Source of the DNA: Fragilaria radians
Taxonomy: Eukaryota > Bacillariophyta > Fragilariophyceae > Fragilariales > Fragilariaceae
Assembly: GCA_900642245.1 (NCBI GenBank)
Contig: CAAAJI010000912.1
Span: 1 to 17,950 of the forward strand
Direction: 5' to 3'
DNA length: 17,950 nucleotides
In this document: positions 1 to 8,756 of the stretch, piece by piece
How the letters are laid out: the number at the start of each line of letters is the position of its first letter
Position numbering within the stretch: position 1 is the first letter of the stretch
Translations under genes and position numbers: made by a program
The notes under the pieces: generated by a model
The model's database searches: none
Seen by the model: the letters and a program-made list of their open reading frames with translations, nothing else
Told to the model about the DNA's origin: nothing

Positions 1-56
1 TTTGAGCTTCACGAGCATTTGTTGTTTCCAGAATCAAGTATCACTTTTGCACGTAC

Positions 57-501
57 CTTCCCTCTTTGGAAAAAGATATTTCGACCATTACAAACTTTTT
101 CTCCACAGGATTCATATTGCCAATCATATACACTACGAAATAGTCGAAGTACTCCTGCTGGGATTCGGATAAAGAGGTGTTCATAGTCAGGACGTCCAGC
201 TTCCAAAACCAAGACTCGTTTGGTGCCATCGACGGACAAGCGTTCGGCTAAGACACATCCGGCAGTACCCCCTCCACATATGATATAGTCATACGGATCC
301 GATACAGTTGCTTCTTCTGAAGCTGAGAAATATGAGATGATGTTAAGTAGTAATAAACTTTACAATGTATCCATATATTTACTTCTTACCATGGCTAGAT
401 GTCATAGAAGGCGTCGTTGCAAGTCTTCCTATAGAAGAAGCATTTCCTAAATAAATTGAAGCTAGTGCAATAGATAAATAAAGGAGCTTTGGTAAAGTCA
501 T
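57..501 (-). CDS. GMC-family FAD oxidoreductase, 5' part (partial)
   Basis: N-terminal 126 residues of a glucose-methanol-choline oxidoreductase (choline or alcohol dehydrogenase-like), a FAD enzyme oxidising an alcohol group. Exon 1 is 501-390 and exon 2 is 322-57; the 67-nt intron (389-323, GTAAGA...TTTCTCAG) joins H-G|CT to give SHASEEATVSDPYDYIICGG. The FAD-binding Rossmann loop CGGGTAGCVLAERL, the acidic strand end VLVLEAG and the later GRNIFFQRGK are all in family order. A second donor (GGGAAG|GTACGT, at 56) falls exactly where the family continues into its LGGSS motif, so the rest lies left of the window. The ATG at 501 is the only Met in frame. It opens a hydrophobic stretch (MTLPKLLYLSIALASIYLG) that looks like a signal peptide or anchor, with no diatom plastid ASAFAP motif. 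Family call is firm; substrate is unknown. Confidence 0.9.
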
Positions 502-2022
502 GATATAGAAGATTGCCGTCTTGAACGGTGAGAAAGTTGCTACGCAATCTCGAACATCAATTGGATCTTCGAAACGCAAAATTGGCTGACAACTCAACGT
601 CTGTCCGTTGCATTGAACACTTGTAGTGTGTGTACTACCACTAAAGTTACAACGACCCTAGATTCCTGCCACACGGTTCCTAGTGTGCTATGCCCATAGA
701 GCAATCGGATCTTTTTGATCTACATCACTCCTTGTCCGATGTTCAACTTGAATTGTTTTTGGATGACGATATCCATAACGTGTTCTCTGTGATTTAACTC
801 TCAGGCATATTAGCCGTAGCTACCAAACTGATACTTTCTGCTCTATTTATTCATGCATGAGTGTATAAATCATGATGCCATATTGCAATACACTCTTGTA
901 GACGTAATAAAATACATCCTCTGATGTGACATTCTCTTTGAAGAATACCTGATGGTGCTTTTGACATTTTTCTGATTTTTTGTAATGAGGTCTAGAATAA
1001 TTAGAAAGTCAGTCCCTATGATGACCTACCTATTGCGCATTACTATGTGTGCTACTGGATGCTTTTCACCCGACTAGTTTCCTTTTTTATGCCTCCATTC
1101 GTCCAATCTGATTGGTATTCAACCGTTACGTTTTGTCACTTGGTTATTGAACTAATCCAGCAGCAGATGTCATTGCATACATTTTATAATCTGAATTCGC
1201 TTAGGACGGTTTTGTTGACAATACAGACAATTGTTGATTTTAAGTCCGTTTAAAAGCTTCGATTTTTCAGTTGTACTTTAACAAGTCAAGATTTAATGCG
1301 CATCTAGGGTACGATATTGGCCTATTATTTAGCAGTACAATCTATTCTTAGTTGTGCGTCGCTAGTGCCCATAAATATGTGAATTAAATTATACTAAAAT
1401 CAGGAAAACTAAGTATTAATTCTTGTTCTACTTTTTCTAACATCAACGTGACATTGTTCTGTCCATTAAGTTGGAACACATTTTGAAGATAGGAATCTCA
1501 AAGGTAGCCATATGTGTTTGTTTTTCCCCAGGTGTGAGAAAGAAATTACGTACAAAGAGTCGAATTCTCTAGAATCATTTACAATGTATAAAAAATCTAG
1601 TAACTTCAGTATAAGTCAAATATTGAAATCCCCAAACAGAGAGTTAAATTGTGTTTCCTAAAGATCCTGTACGCTTGGTTGCCAGAACGAGATTCCATAC
1701 GCTACACTACCAAGCAGTTGTGAGATTTCGACATGGCACAATCCTCGAATGGTGGCAGGAAAAACACAGTACTCGTCCACATAGTTCCAAGAGAATCTGA
1801 AATCTAGATTAAGATTCGGGATCCTTAGATGGATTGAAATTACAGTTATAACAGCTGAAGTTTCACTTTAAAGGCCAATGAATTTGCCTAGATTCCAACT
1901 GTTCCAACCATCGGAAAAATGCCGATGCCCCTTTTCTCCACTACAATTTTCGCCTTCGCAAAAGTAGGAGATTTCAAATTGTCGTGCTACATAAAATCTT
2001 TTCACTTCGATTTGTTGAAACC
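502..2022. other. Intergenic region between divergent genes, no gene recognised
   Basis: This 1.5-kb stretch separates the divergently transcribed oxidoreductase and transporter and should hold both promoters and 5' untranslated regions. Open frames in it are short, carry no recognisable motif and are interrupted in all frames, so I call no gene. Just upstream of the transporter there is a 6-bp inverted repeat CATCGG/CCGATG (1909-1914 and 1922-1927) preceded by a doubled TTCCAAC; both are short enough to be chance. No TE-derived peptide was recognised. Confidence 0.5.
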
Positions 2023-3675
2023 ATGTCGTCTTCTGAAAGTAAACCCCTTGTGACCGATTTGGAGGATATTGAGAATCTCCGTCGACTTAAAGGATACCAA
2101 CCGTAAGTTTGAATGTACCCATCATGTAATGGTAATGTGGTATTTGTTACAATGCATATGAATGACCTGAAAGATATATCCTCCTGTGACGAATTCATGT
2201 TTGGACTTTTTCATTCGCCATCACAATTTGGATAAAAAGTACTAATGCACTGTTTCCAACAGATGGGCATTCTTTGTGACATTTGGAGGGTACTTCATGG
2301 CTCATTTCTCCCGAAAGTGCTATTCGACAGTCAAACAGCAACTTCAAAAGGAGGCTGGATATTCGGCCCTACTCCTCTCCGAAATGGACACCACATTCAT
2401 GGCAACCTATGCTGCCGGAAATATCATTTCTGGAAAGTTAGGTGATACTTTCAACCCAACGACTGTGCTGGCGATTGGTCTTTTTGGTTCCGGTGCTTGT
2501 CTTTTCCTAATTAATATTGCCTTGTGGTTTGATTTCCACGGATTCAATGCCATTCTTGCCAATGTCTTCATCCTATCCGTCTATTTCCTCTTTGGATTCT
2601 TCCAGTCGACTGGAGGTCCTGTAAGTCTACAAAGATAGATTTCGTTTGCATTTCGTGTCCTTAAATTACTCATTTCCTCATCCTTCGTCTTCGTGGATAT
2701 ATTTAGGTTGGCACTGCCGTTATGGGAAATTGGTTTTGCGATACTGACTCAATCAAAAACCGTGGTCTCATCTTTGGTCTTTGGACTTGTCATCAATACT
2801 GTGGAGATGTCACTGCAGCCTTGTGTACAGCTCTTGTCCTTGGAATTGGACTTCCCTATTGGTGGGCGATTCTCATCCCCGCAGTCTGCAATGCTTCATG
2901 GGGATTCCTCACCATGCAACTTGTTCCAGATCCAGCTGATGTTGGCATCATCACTGCGGAAGTGAAGATCCGCCTCGAAAAAATGGAGGCCAAGCGTAAA
3001 GAGTTGGCAGAACAAGGAATAACGGTTGAAGCGGATGAAGGTCTCCAGCCTATATCCTATACGGCTGCACTCGCAATTCCTATGGTTGCACAATACGCTG
3101 TAGCCTTTGGTTTCTTCAAGCTTACGAACTATGTTCTCTTCTTCTGGTTGCCATACTTCCTTGGTAAGCAGTTTGATCCTGTCACTGCCAATCTCATCGC
3201 TTCTCTTTATTCAGTAGGGATGATGCCTGGTGGAATTATTGTTGGATACGTCTCTGATATTTTCGGAGGTCGTCGAGCAGCTGTCATTGGTACCTTCATG
3301 GGTGCATTGATGGTTTTCTTGGGAGTTTTCGCTGTAAATTCAGAAACTCTTAGTCCTATCCCTCTTCTCATTATGTTGGGATGCATGGGAATTTTAGTAG
3401 GAGGACCAAATAATATTATTACATCGGCTGTTGCAGCTGATCTAGCCTCTCATCCTTCAGTTCGTGGCAATAACAAGTCGCTTGGAACTGTGACCGGTCT
3501 CATCAATGGTACTGGTGCCATCACTGCATCGATTGGATTGTTGGCTGTCGGACCCCTTCAAGATACGTATGGGTGGGGATCCGTCTGGATCTTTCTTATG
3601 GGATGCACAGCAGCGGGTACTCTCCTTATGAGCCCCAAGATCTACAAGGAACTTACTGGAAACGACTCCTCTTAA
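2023..3675 (+). CDS. SLC37 / OPA-type sugar-phosphate transporter (MFS)
   Basis: Complete three-exon major facilitator protein, 468 aa: exon 1 2023-2102, exon 2 2263-2620, exon 3 2707-3675 (stop TAA 3673-3675). Introns are GTAAGT...CCAACAG (160 nt, ACTAATG branch-like site at 2241) and GTAAGT...ATTTAG (86 nt). The family is organophosphate:phosphate antiporters (glycerol-3-phosphate, glucose-6-phosphate). Diagnostic stretches are YFMAHFSRKCYS after TM1 (residues 37-48), FGFFQSTGGPVGTAVMGNWF spanning the second splice site, then GLIFGLWTCHQYCGD, a charged central loop rich in K/E (about 225-260) and the second-half MFS motif GYVSDIFGGRR (326-336). Length fits SLC37 (about 430-530 aa). The start is the only ATG in exon 1 before a short acidic cytosolic tail. 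No plastid presequence or KKXX ER signal is visible, so membrane location is open. Convergent with the arrestin gene, 98 bp away. Confidence 0.93.
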
Positions 3676-3773
3676 AATGGCGGCACTCAATATCATTGTA
3701 AAGAGAAGTTTACGGATTTTTCTTACAGTTTAGTATAGCAGTTAACATGTTTTTTATCGACAACTCTAGTGAC
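3676..3773. other. 98-bp convergent intergenic spacer
   Basis: The transporter stop (3675) and the arrestin stop (3774 on the minus strand) face each other across 98 bp of AT-rich sequence. Both 3' untranslated regions and polyadenylation sites must lie here or overlap the neighbouring gene, so overlapping antisense 3' ends are likely. No clear AATAAA is seen on either strand in the spacer. Confidence 0.7.
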
Positions 3774-4964
3774 TTATTCCTTTCCTTCGTCTTCAATGGG
3801 CTGTTTCCGCAATATAGTTACAGGAGAAATTGGTATTTCTATTGGATCTTCCAAATCGGTCTGTATGATTATATGCAACGAATGACTGACACCGAAAAGT
3901 TGACCATGGTAGGACAACGTCGTAAACTGTGAAAAAGAAAATAGAAACGATGCTTGAGATTTCCTTCCATTGAAATATTTGCATTAGTTGCAACATTCAC
4001 AAAATACATAAAGTGCCTTCTTACCTTTGGAATTCGTAATGTACCTTGATGTTCTTCGGCATCCAACTCTTGTAGGACTTCTTCAAAGTCTTCTTCGGGT
4101 TTCACACCCCGTAACCATTTGCTACGCATACGCTTCGTCTTTCGGAACTCTTGAAATTCATAAAATGTCAATAGTCGTTCTCCCTCTCGTTCATGATTGA
4201 CAGCAGTCGCATGGACATGCTGTTTCAAAGCTATTTTCACTCGACGGATCAAAAGAGGAGATCGATTCCGAATGACCAAGGACACTCCTACTTGTCCACC
4301 AAGTTCCATAATCGTATCCTTCACAGATAGGGTAATCACAAAATGTCCCCGTTGAAGACGATTCTTTTTCACAAAGTGAACAAAGGGATCCATATGATAG
4401 GGACTAGGATAAGGACACACCATTGGTTTGGCAAGAATATTAACGCTAACACCAGTTTGTTCCTCCTTTGTTCCCTCGTCATCTTCTAACCAACATAATA
4501 TCATATAAGTTATATGCGTCCATGGGATTGTAATCGTTTGTGGCAATCCATCCTCTAAAGGGAGCTGGAATGGTATTGTCTGCGATCCAGTTCGAAGTTT
4601 CCTCGACTGCAATATATTTCCGGGAAGGGACTCACTATACTCATGAAGGACACAAACAGCATCGAATGCTTGCTTTGATTCCTTGTCGATGACACGAGTT
4701 TGTTCTTCCCCACGTATACCAATTCGAATTTCCTTGCCAGATATACCATTTGGATCTTGTTGTGTCACAACAATTGACCCCGTTACTGAAGTTCCTGCCT
4801 CAAATGTATCGCGATCTGTCCAATAAATGTATGTTTGTGAACAAAATATTCGAAACGAGAGATTTAGAAAATAAATTCTTGCACAGGAACAAGATGATAA
4901 AGAACATCGACCTGAGGATTCAAGGGGGGAAAGTTAACTTACCCAATGAAATGGATAAGGACAT
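3774..4964 (-). CDS. Arrestin-fold (alpha-arrestin-like) protein
   Basis: Complete three-exon gene, 321 aa: exon 1 4964-4943 (only 22 nt), exon 2 4815-4025, exon 3 3926-3774. Introns are 127 nt (GTAAGT...GGACAG) and 98 nt (GTAAGA...TTTTTCACAG), phases 1 and 0. Joining exons 1 and 2 gives MSLSISL-DRDTFEAGTSVT, the typical first strands of arrestin N domains (pattern: turn, pG..v.G.v.v). IPFQLPLEDGLP (about 87-99) is the conserved strand before the interdomain region. MELGGQVGVSLVIRNRS (about 177-193) opens the arrestin C domain, and exon 3 supplies its last strands (SYHGQLFGVSHSLHIIIQ, then IEIPISPVTIL). An in-frame stop at 5012-5010 with no ATG between fixes the start at 4964. No PPxY ubiquitin-ligase motif is present; PSPY in PYPSPYH is the nearest. 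Alpha-arrestins are adaptors for transporter or receptor trafficking; that role here is inferred from fold only. Confidence 0.85.
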
Positions 4965-5082
4965 GATGCCGTAGTTTCTGGAAAGTTGAAAACGTATTAA
5001 TGGCGACGCTCAATGGCTAAACACACACTAATGGCCCAAGCATCGTCGTTTTGGGGGGGAAGAAGTACGTCAAGGAAGCAAT
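4965..5082. other. Arrestin upstream region and left border of the repeat zone
   Basis: This short stretch upstream of the arrestin start must hold its 5' untranslated region and core promoter. It includes a run of seven G (C on the coding strand) around 5053. The degenerate repeat landscape begins immediately after it, so the functional promoter is either very compact or partly built from repeat sequence. Confidence 0.45.
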
Positions 5083-5397
5083 TCAGTTCTGATGATAGAG
5101 AGAGCGAAAAATATAGCACTCTATGTATTTCAGACGACATCTGTTTCCCTGACGAAGTATAACCATTTTTTTCAAGCTATTTAAGATTGGAATAGAAAGG
5201 CTCCTCCTCATAGTAAAACGGTTGGAAAAAATCTCGACTTGTAGAACATCATAAGGATAAGGATGGCTATAACGTTGTGCTGTAAAATCAAAATGAGGTT
5301 GTGGCATGATAGCTTTGCGAAATGCAAAAGCATTTTGCACACTAGCATTCATCAAAATGTGGAAACTCTTATAGGGTTTGATGATCCTTCCGTACAT
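5083..5397 (-). pseudogene. Fragment 'Y', copy A (unrecognised repeated reading frame)
   Basis: An open frame of 104 codons from an ATG at 5397. I do not recognise the protein. Its middle (HPYPYDVLQ...NRFTMRR...ILRQGNRCRLKYIE) corresponds to 9063-8890, where the copy-B DNA reads PYPYDLL...NWFTMN...TSRQGNGCRLK with stops. The shared DNA includes identical words such as ATAAGGATAAGGAT and CAGACGACATC. Sharing of coding-like peptide between two diverged copies argues it derives from a real gene. Copy A lacks the C-terminal HEEYFP...EELQ part seen in copies B and C, and the cassette is cut off here next to the arrestin promoter. A functional small gene cannot be excluded, but a truncated relic is likelier. 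Confidence 0.45.
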
Positions 5398-6265
5398 TTA
5401 GACTTATTGATTGAAATGGGGCAAGGCCTATAACACATTCAATAGGGCGAGTTTGATGGTTTGGATGCCACATTGTTATCTTACTCAATCCTTGAGCATA
5501 ATGCGTTTTGCATTCTAGTATTGGTTCCTTCTTTACTGTAAATTTCTGTCAAACGCCATGTTCAGATTTAGCTGATTCGCTTAAATTATAATCTCATTCA
5601 TGTGTGCACAACAATTTACAATGCCAAGGATCCTAATCTCACTGTTACTGAAAATCCTTGTTTGCTTTGCAAGAAAGTGGCAATTGCAGTAGTTGCCCAA
5701 TATAACCAGACTTTTTTCATTTGGAGTTGTCTACGTTTTTGTTGTTGGGCTAGTAGTAGGCACCACAAAGCACATACAGAGGAAGTTTTGACCTTTTTTT
5801 CACAAGCCTGTTCCTCAAAGTACTTCAAAGACCTTGCGTAACAAGACATGAAACGAGAATTTATGAATCAACGCAAAATGTGAGTTGGAAGGATTTACTT
5901 TCTCATAAGAATCATAAAAAAGATGCAAATAAGATTAGATGTAGGATCATGGCCTTTCGTTGATTGGATGAGCAGGATTTTGAGCAGTGTCAAAGCCTTC
6001 ATCAATCTCAAACAGAAGATGAGTATGTATTAGAGTCAAAGCTTTCAAGCAAATGGTCAGGGAAGAAGCATCTTAAGACTTTTGCTACCGTTACCAATAT
6101 AGCTGCGGTGTTAGCAAACGTTGCTGTATCTGGAATTTCATATTCTTTCGCATTGGAAAACTTTAGGACACGTATTTGCATAATGACCTATCTTATTGCG
6201 TTTAAGGTAGGCGGTGTGGGATGTTTACTTCGTTTTGCTTTTCAGTGTGACCTTTATTATCCAAT
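5398..6265. other. Unassigned stretch, no supported gene
   Basis: Frames of about 80-115 codons occur on the plus strand at 5602-5841 and 5964-6305, but neither shows a family motif and the second has no ATG near its start (it begins at TTG). The 5964 frame has two hydrophobic stretches (around IAAVLANVAVSGISYSFAL and ICIMTYLIAFKVGG) and could be a remnant of a membrane or TE protein. It runs into the repeated segment Z. I call nothing functional here. Confidence 0.4.
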
Positions 6266-6490
6266 ACCTCATGGACAAATGCTTCACAGCGGGATTACCT
6301 TTTGAAAATATTGGACCAAGATACTGTCACAGCTACATATTTGAACAACATAATCTCCCCTTGACAGGTCAAAATCCTCATTAACAGTCATTTGATATTG
6401 TGTGTATTCTTGGCAACAAAGGAACCTTGATAGAGTTTTTCCATTGTGGGAGACGCGTCACTATTTGTTGATGGCTCAAGAATGGGTGCT
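6266..6490 (+). repeat. Repeated segment 'Z', copy A
   Basis: Aligns by eye with 9700-9985. Shared words include CTCATGG.CAAATG.TTCA, GACCAAGA, and CTTGATAGAGTTTT. The plus-strand peptide HNLPLTGQNPH...FDI..I.GNK..LIEF is matched by HNLLLTGQHPH...NDI..I.CNK..LIEF in the other copy, so the ancestor was probably protein-coding. Both copies are broken by frame changes. It sits a short way upstream of a Copia RNase H relic in both places, which suggests it belongs to, or was carried with, that element. I cannot name it. Confidence 0.55.
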
Positions 6491-6554
6491 AACCTTGAAG
6501 CGTTTCCTTTCATCAATTTTGTTCTTAGTAACATTAAACTGAAATGAAAAGGAA

Positions 6555-6660
6555 GCCCTTTGACTGGCGTTCATGCTCAATATGTTAACATGAGACATCG
6601 ATTCACTCGAAAAATAAAGTGAAGGGATTTAGCGTCCGCTAAGTATTGACAAACAGAACT
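6555..6660 (+). pseudogene. Copia RNase H C-terminal relic, copy A
   Basis: Plus-strand peptide LTGVHAQYVNMRHRFTRKI matches the end of Copia RNase H (family pattern: TKH.D.R.HFIR..v..G). The following bases quickly lose frame. DNA word TGACTGGCGTTCA is shared with the relic at 10340. Only this short C-terminal part is recognisable; upstream RT is absent or too decayed to see. Confidence 0.5.
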
Positions 6661-7029
6661 GACCGAACATAAGTTCTTGAGGAGACTTTTACTTCTACTT
6701 AATAACCAATATACTTGGATACAATGTTGGATGGGAATAAGATGGATTCAATCCAACTTCAAAGGGTTTAAAAGTTTCTTCAGACATCTGAAGCTTAAAC
6801 TCAGTAACTAGAGTTAATTATAACATATTTCCTACAATGACCCTAAGTCAAAACTGATCGCATATATTTTAGTTTAGTTCTGAGCTCCATGTGTGATGTG
6901 CTCAAAGCCCGTTGCTTGAGTATTCTTTCCGTGAATATATTTGTTTTACATTCATTTCACCATCACCTTCTGTATAATCTTGTTCTTACATTCTATAAAC
7001 GATGGAAATCCATCTTTACCAATACTTCA
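6661..7029. other. Decayed sequence between RNase H relic and LTR-like block
   Basis: AT-rich, no open frame of note. By position it corresponds to the stretch between RNase H and the 3' LTR of a Copia element, but I could not align it convincingly with the equivalent stretch at 10500-10620. Confidence 0.35.
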
Positions 7030-7165
7030 TCATACATCAATAGGTAAACCAACTATGTGATAGCCAACTCATTAAACTCAACCGTTGTAACCATCTTCTT
7101 GCGTTCTCCAGTTATTTTGTCATTTAATTTATGCCAATAAGCTCTGAAAGTAGTACATCCTTTAT
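7030..7165 (+). repeat. LTR-like block, copy A
   Basis: Aligns with 10622-10765. Shared order of words: CTTCAT...ACATCA, then TAGCCAACTCATT..., CAACCGTT, CTTGCGTT.TCCA/TCAC, and finally CAATAAGCTCT/CAAATAAGCTCT-AAAGTA. It lies downstream of a Copia RNase H relic in both places, which is the position of a 3' LTR, and the AATAAGCTCT part would be a polyadenylation/R region. The true LTR ends (TG...CA) and target duplications were not identified. Confidence 0.5.
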
Positions 7166-7581
7166 TCCAGCTCATCTTCTTGGTAACTTGTAATTCCTTA
7201 AGTTTTAGCAATAACTATGCCTTTTCCTTTAGACGAGGTGTCATTTTTTGTAGATATAGCTTTTACTTCAATCCTAAGTGCTCTAGTTCTGTAATTTGTT
7301 ACCCTATTAGTACCACTTTCGAATAATATTGTGTGTGTCGCTGTTATTTAACATCCAGAATGGCTTATTTTCAATATCGTTCATCGTGCTTTGTTTGAAA
7401 CTCTACGATTCTACAATCTTGATATTTTATGAAATCAGAGTTTGACTCCTACTTCGTTTATGACCCATTCACCATTTTGGTGGGAAAAAACAAAAATTCT
7501 AGATGTACTCGATTTTGATTCCTAATGGATAATCTTTACTCTACTCTAAACCGTATCGTTGACAACTTTCCTCCTTATACA

Positions 7582-8186
7582 TCAGCAAATTCTTTTAGAT
7601 TTTCTCTTTCTCACTTTGCTTTCACGAATATTGACGTATTTTTCAGGATAGGCCTCGACCTCGTCCCTCAGCCCAAATCATAAGCCTTAGCCGCTGAGAC
7701 TCTCGATATAGGGCGATACGCTAGTGAAATTGTGATTGGATCTAGTATTCCTAGCATTCTTTGATCTTCTTGTTCCGAAAGTACGATCGTCAACGCATAT
7801 GATATTCGGCGCCTTCGTTGATGAACCTTTTCACCAGTACGACATTCCAAACAGCGCTTACAATCGACATCGGTATCTATGTTGAGGTTTCCACATTGTA
7901 TCGACGCAGCCGTTCTTTTTAGCCGATGTTTGATTTCCCTTAGTTCTCGTCTATTGTACCATGAGCGTTGATGCTCTTCAGCAGTGAATTCATTCAAGTG
8001 AATTGTTTCACGCATAGCTACCTCTCCGAAAAATGTGACTTTTCGTTTTTCATTATGCTTCAATTCTCTGTTGTTTTTGGAATTATAAGTTGGAGTAAAC
8101 AAATTATCTCTCAAGGATGATCCAGATTCAGCGACCAGAGAGTTGGTGCACTTGGATGGGTAAGAATACAGTTTGCTTAACTGCAT
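7582..8186 (-). pseudogene. G copy 1: diatom repeat-family protein, frameshifted
   Basis: Homologue of the intact copy at 14328-14933. From the ATG at 8186 (MQLSKLYSYP; another in-frame ATG lies at 8192) to the matching TGA at 7584-7582 it is 605 nt against 606. One T is missing from a T-run near 7673 (ATTTGGG versus ATTTTGGG), giving a premature TGA after KAYDLG. Past that point the next frame still reads LRDEVEAYPEKY...KRIC with the same stop as copy 2. The conserved core (HLNEFTAEEHQRSWYNRREL, DVDCKRCLECRTGE, RRRRISYALTIVLSEQEDQR) matches an uncharacterised protein family that I know from diatoms. The family's function is unknown. The lost tail is about 30 residues, so a shorter product could still be made; a decaying pseudogene is likelier. 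Confidence 0.7.
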
Positions 8187-8340
8187 GTTCAACTTTTTTT
8201 GTGAGCTAACGTAAATATTTTTGCTTCAAGTCGTATTATGGATATATTTCAGTACCAAGCCAGAATGACCGAATAGTTGTTGAAGTTAAACGATTTCAAT
8301 ACAACACAACATACTGTTATTCCTGGAAATCCCTGAAAAC

Positions 8341-8475
8341 TAATGGGTTGACTCTTGACAAAGAATTACGTTGGTCCTTCTTCGCATATTGAATACTAAC
8401 AATTCCTGTCACAAATGTTTGCCTTCTTCTAATCGGAAAATTCATAAGTATACAATAGGGTTTGCTAAGGCAAAA
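8341..8475 (-). pseudogene. H copy 1: conserved short frame upstream of G
   Basis: The minus-strand frame reads SKPYCILMNFPIRRRQTFVT then GIVSIQYAKKDQRNS, against STYCVLVNFPIRTHPTFVT GIVSTQYVKKDQRNT at 15192-15082, with no indel between the copies. Frame-preserving divergence over about 40 codons indicates former or current coding. Farther upstream copy 1 has a stop where copy 2 is open, although TAYQSFF is still shared. It lies 5' of G on the same strand and could be an upstream exon, a separate small gene, or part of a larger lost protein. Confidence 0.4.
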
Positions 8476-8489
8476 ATTCAAACCCTATT
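8454..8489. repeat. 11-bp perfect inverted repeat (hairpin)
   Basis: AATAGGGTTTG (8454-8464) is followed after 14 nt by its exact reverse complement CAAACCCTATT (8479-8489). It lies inside the diverged 5' side of the H frame. The equivalent place in copy 2 has a different, shorter hairpin (GGAAAAT...ATTTTCC near 15200). Confidence 0.75.
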
Positions 8490-8756
8490 TCCAGGATTTT
8501 TAGCAATCGGTTCATCATAAGTGAAACACAGACAAAAGAATGACTGGTACGCTGTAGAAGTGCCCTAATTAAAAATGGTGAAGAGTTTGTGTGAATTTGT
8601 GACCAATTTGCTTCAGATCAGTTCAAAGCGTTCAAAGGGATGGGCTTGGAATGAATCCACTAATAAATCTAATTTACAGAACTTTTATTATATTTTCACA
8701 TCTCAATGTAGAATTTTGAGATGTTATGTAGATTTTCAACGTTTATTTCAAAGATA

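Noticed and set aside
1..12. Acceptor AG near the left edge as the end of the oxidoreductase second intron
   Set aside because: The codons that would follow do not resemble the expected LGGSS continuation, so the intron most likely extends beyond the window.
379..597. Longer first exon for the oxidoreductase starting at 597
   Set aside because: The codon at 597 is TTG; the only in-frame ATG is at 501, which also begins a good signal peptide.
1047..1253. 68-codon plus-strand frame in the intergenic region
   Set aside because: Hydrophobic and cysteine-containing but no family motif, no splice context and no repeat partner; consistent with chance in AT-rich DNA.
5602..5849. Overlapping 77-79 codon frames on both strands, plus strand cysteine-rich
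   Set aside because: Mutual shadows; no motif, no repeat partner, no evidence which strand if any is coding.
5964..6305. 113-codon plus-strand frame as a membrane protein gene
   Set aside because: Begins at TTG without a nearby ATG, runs into repeat Z in a frame different from the conserved Z peptide, and shows no known family.
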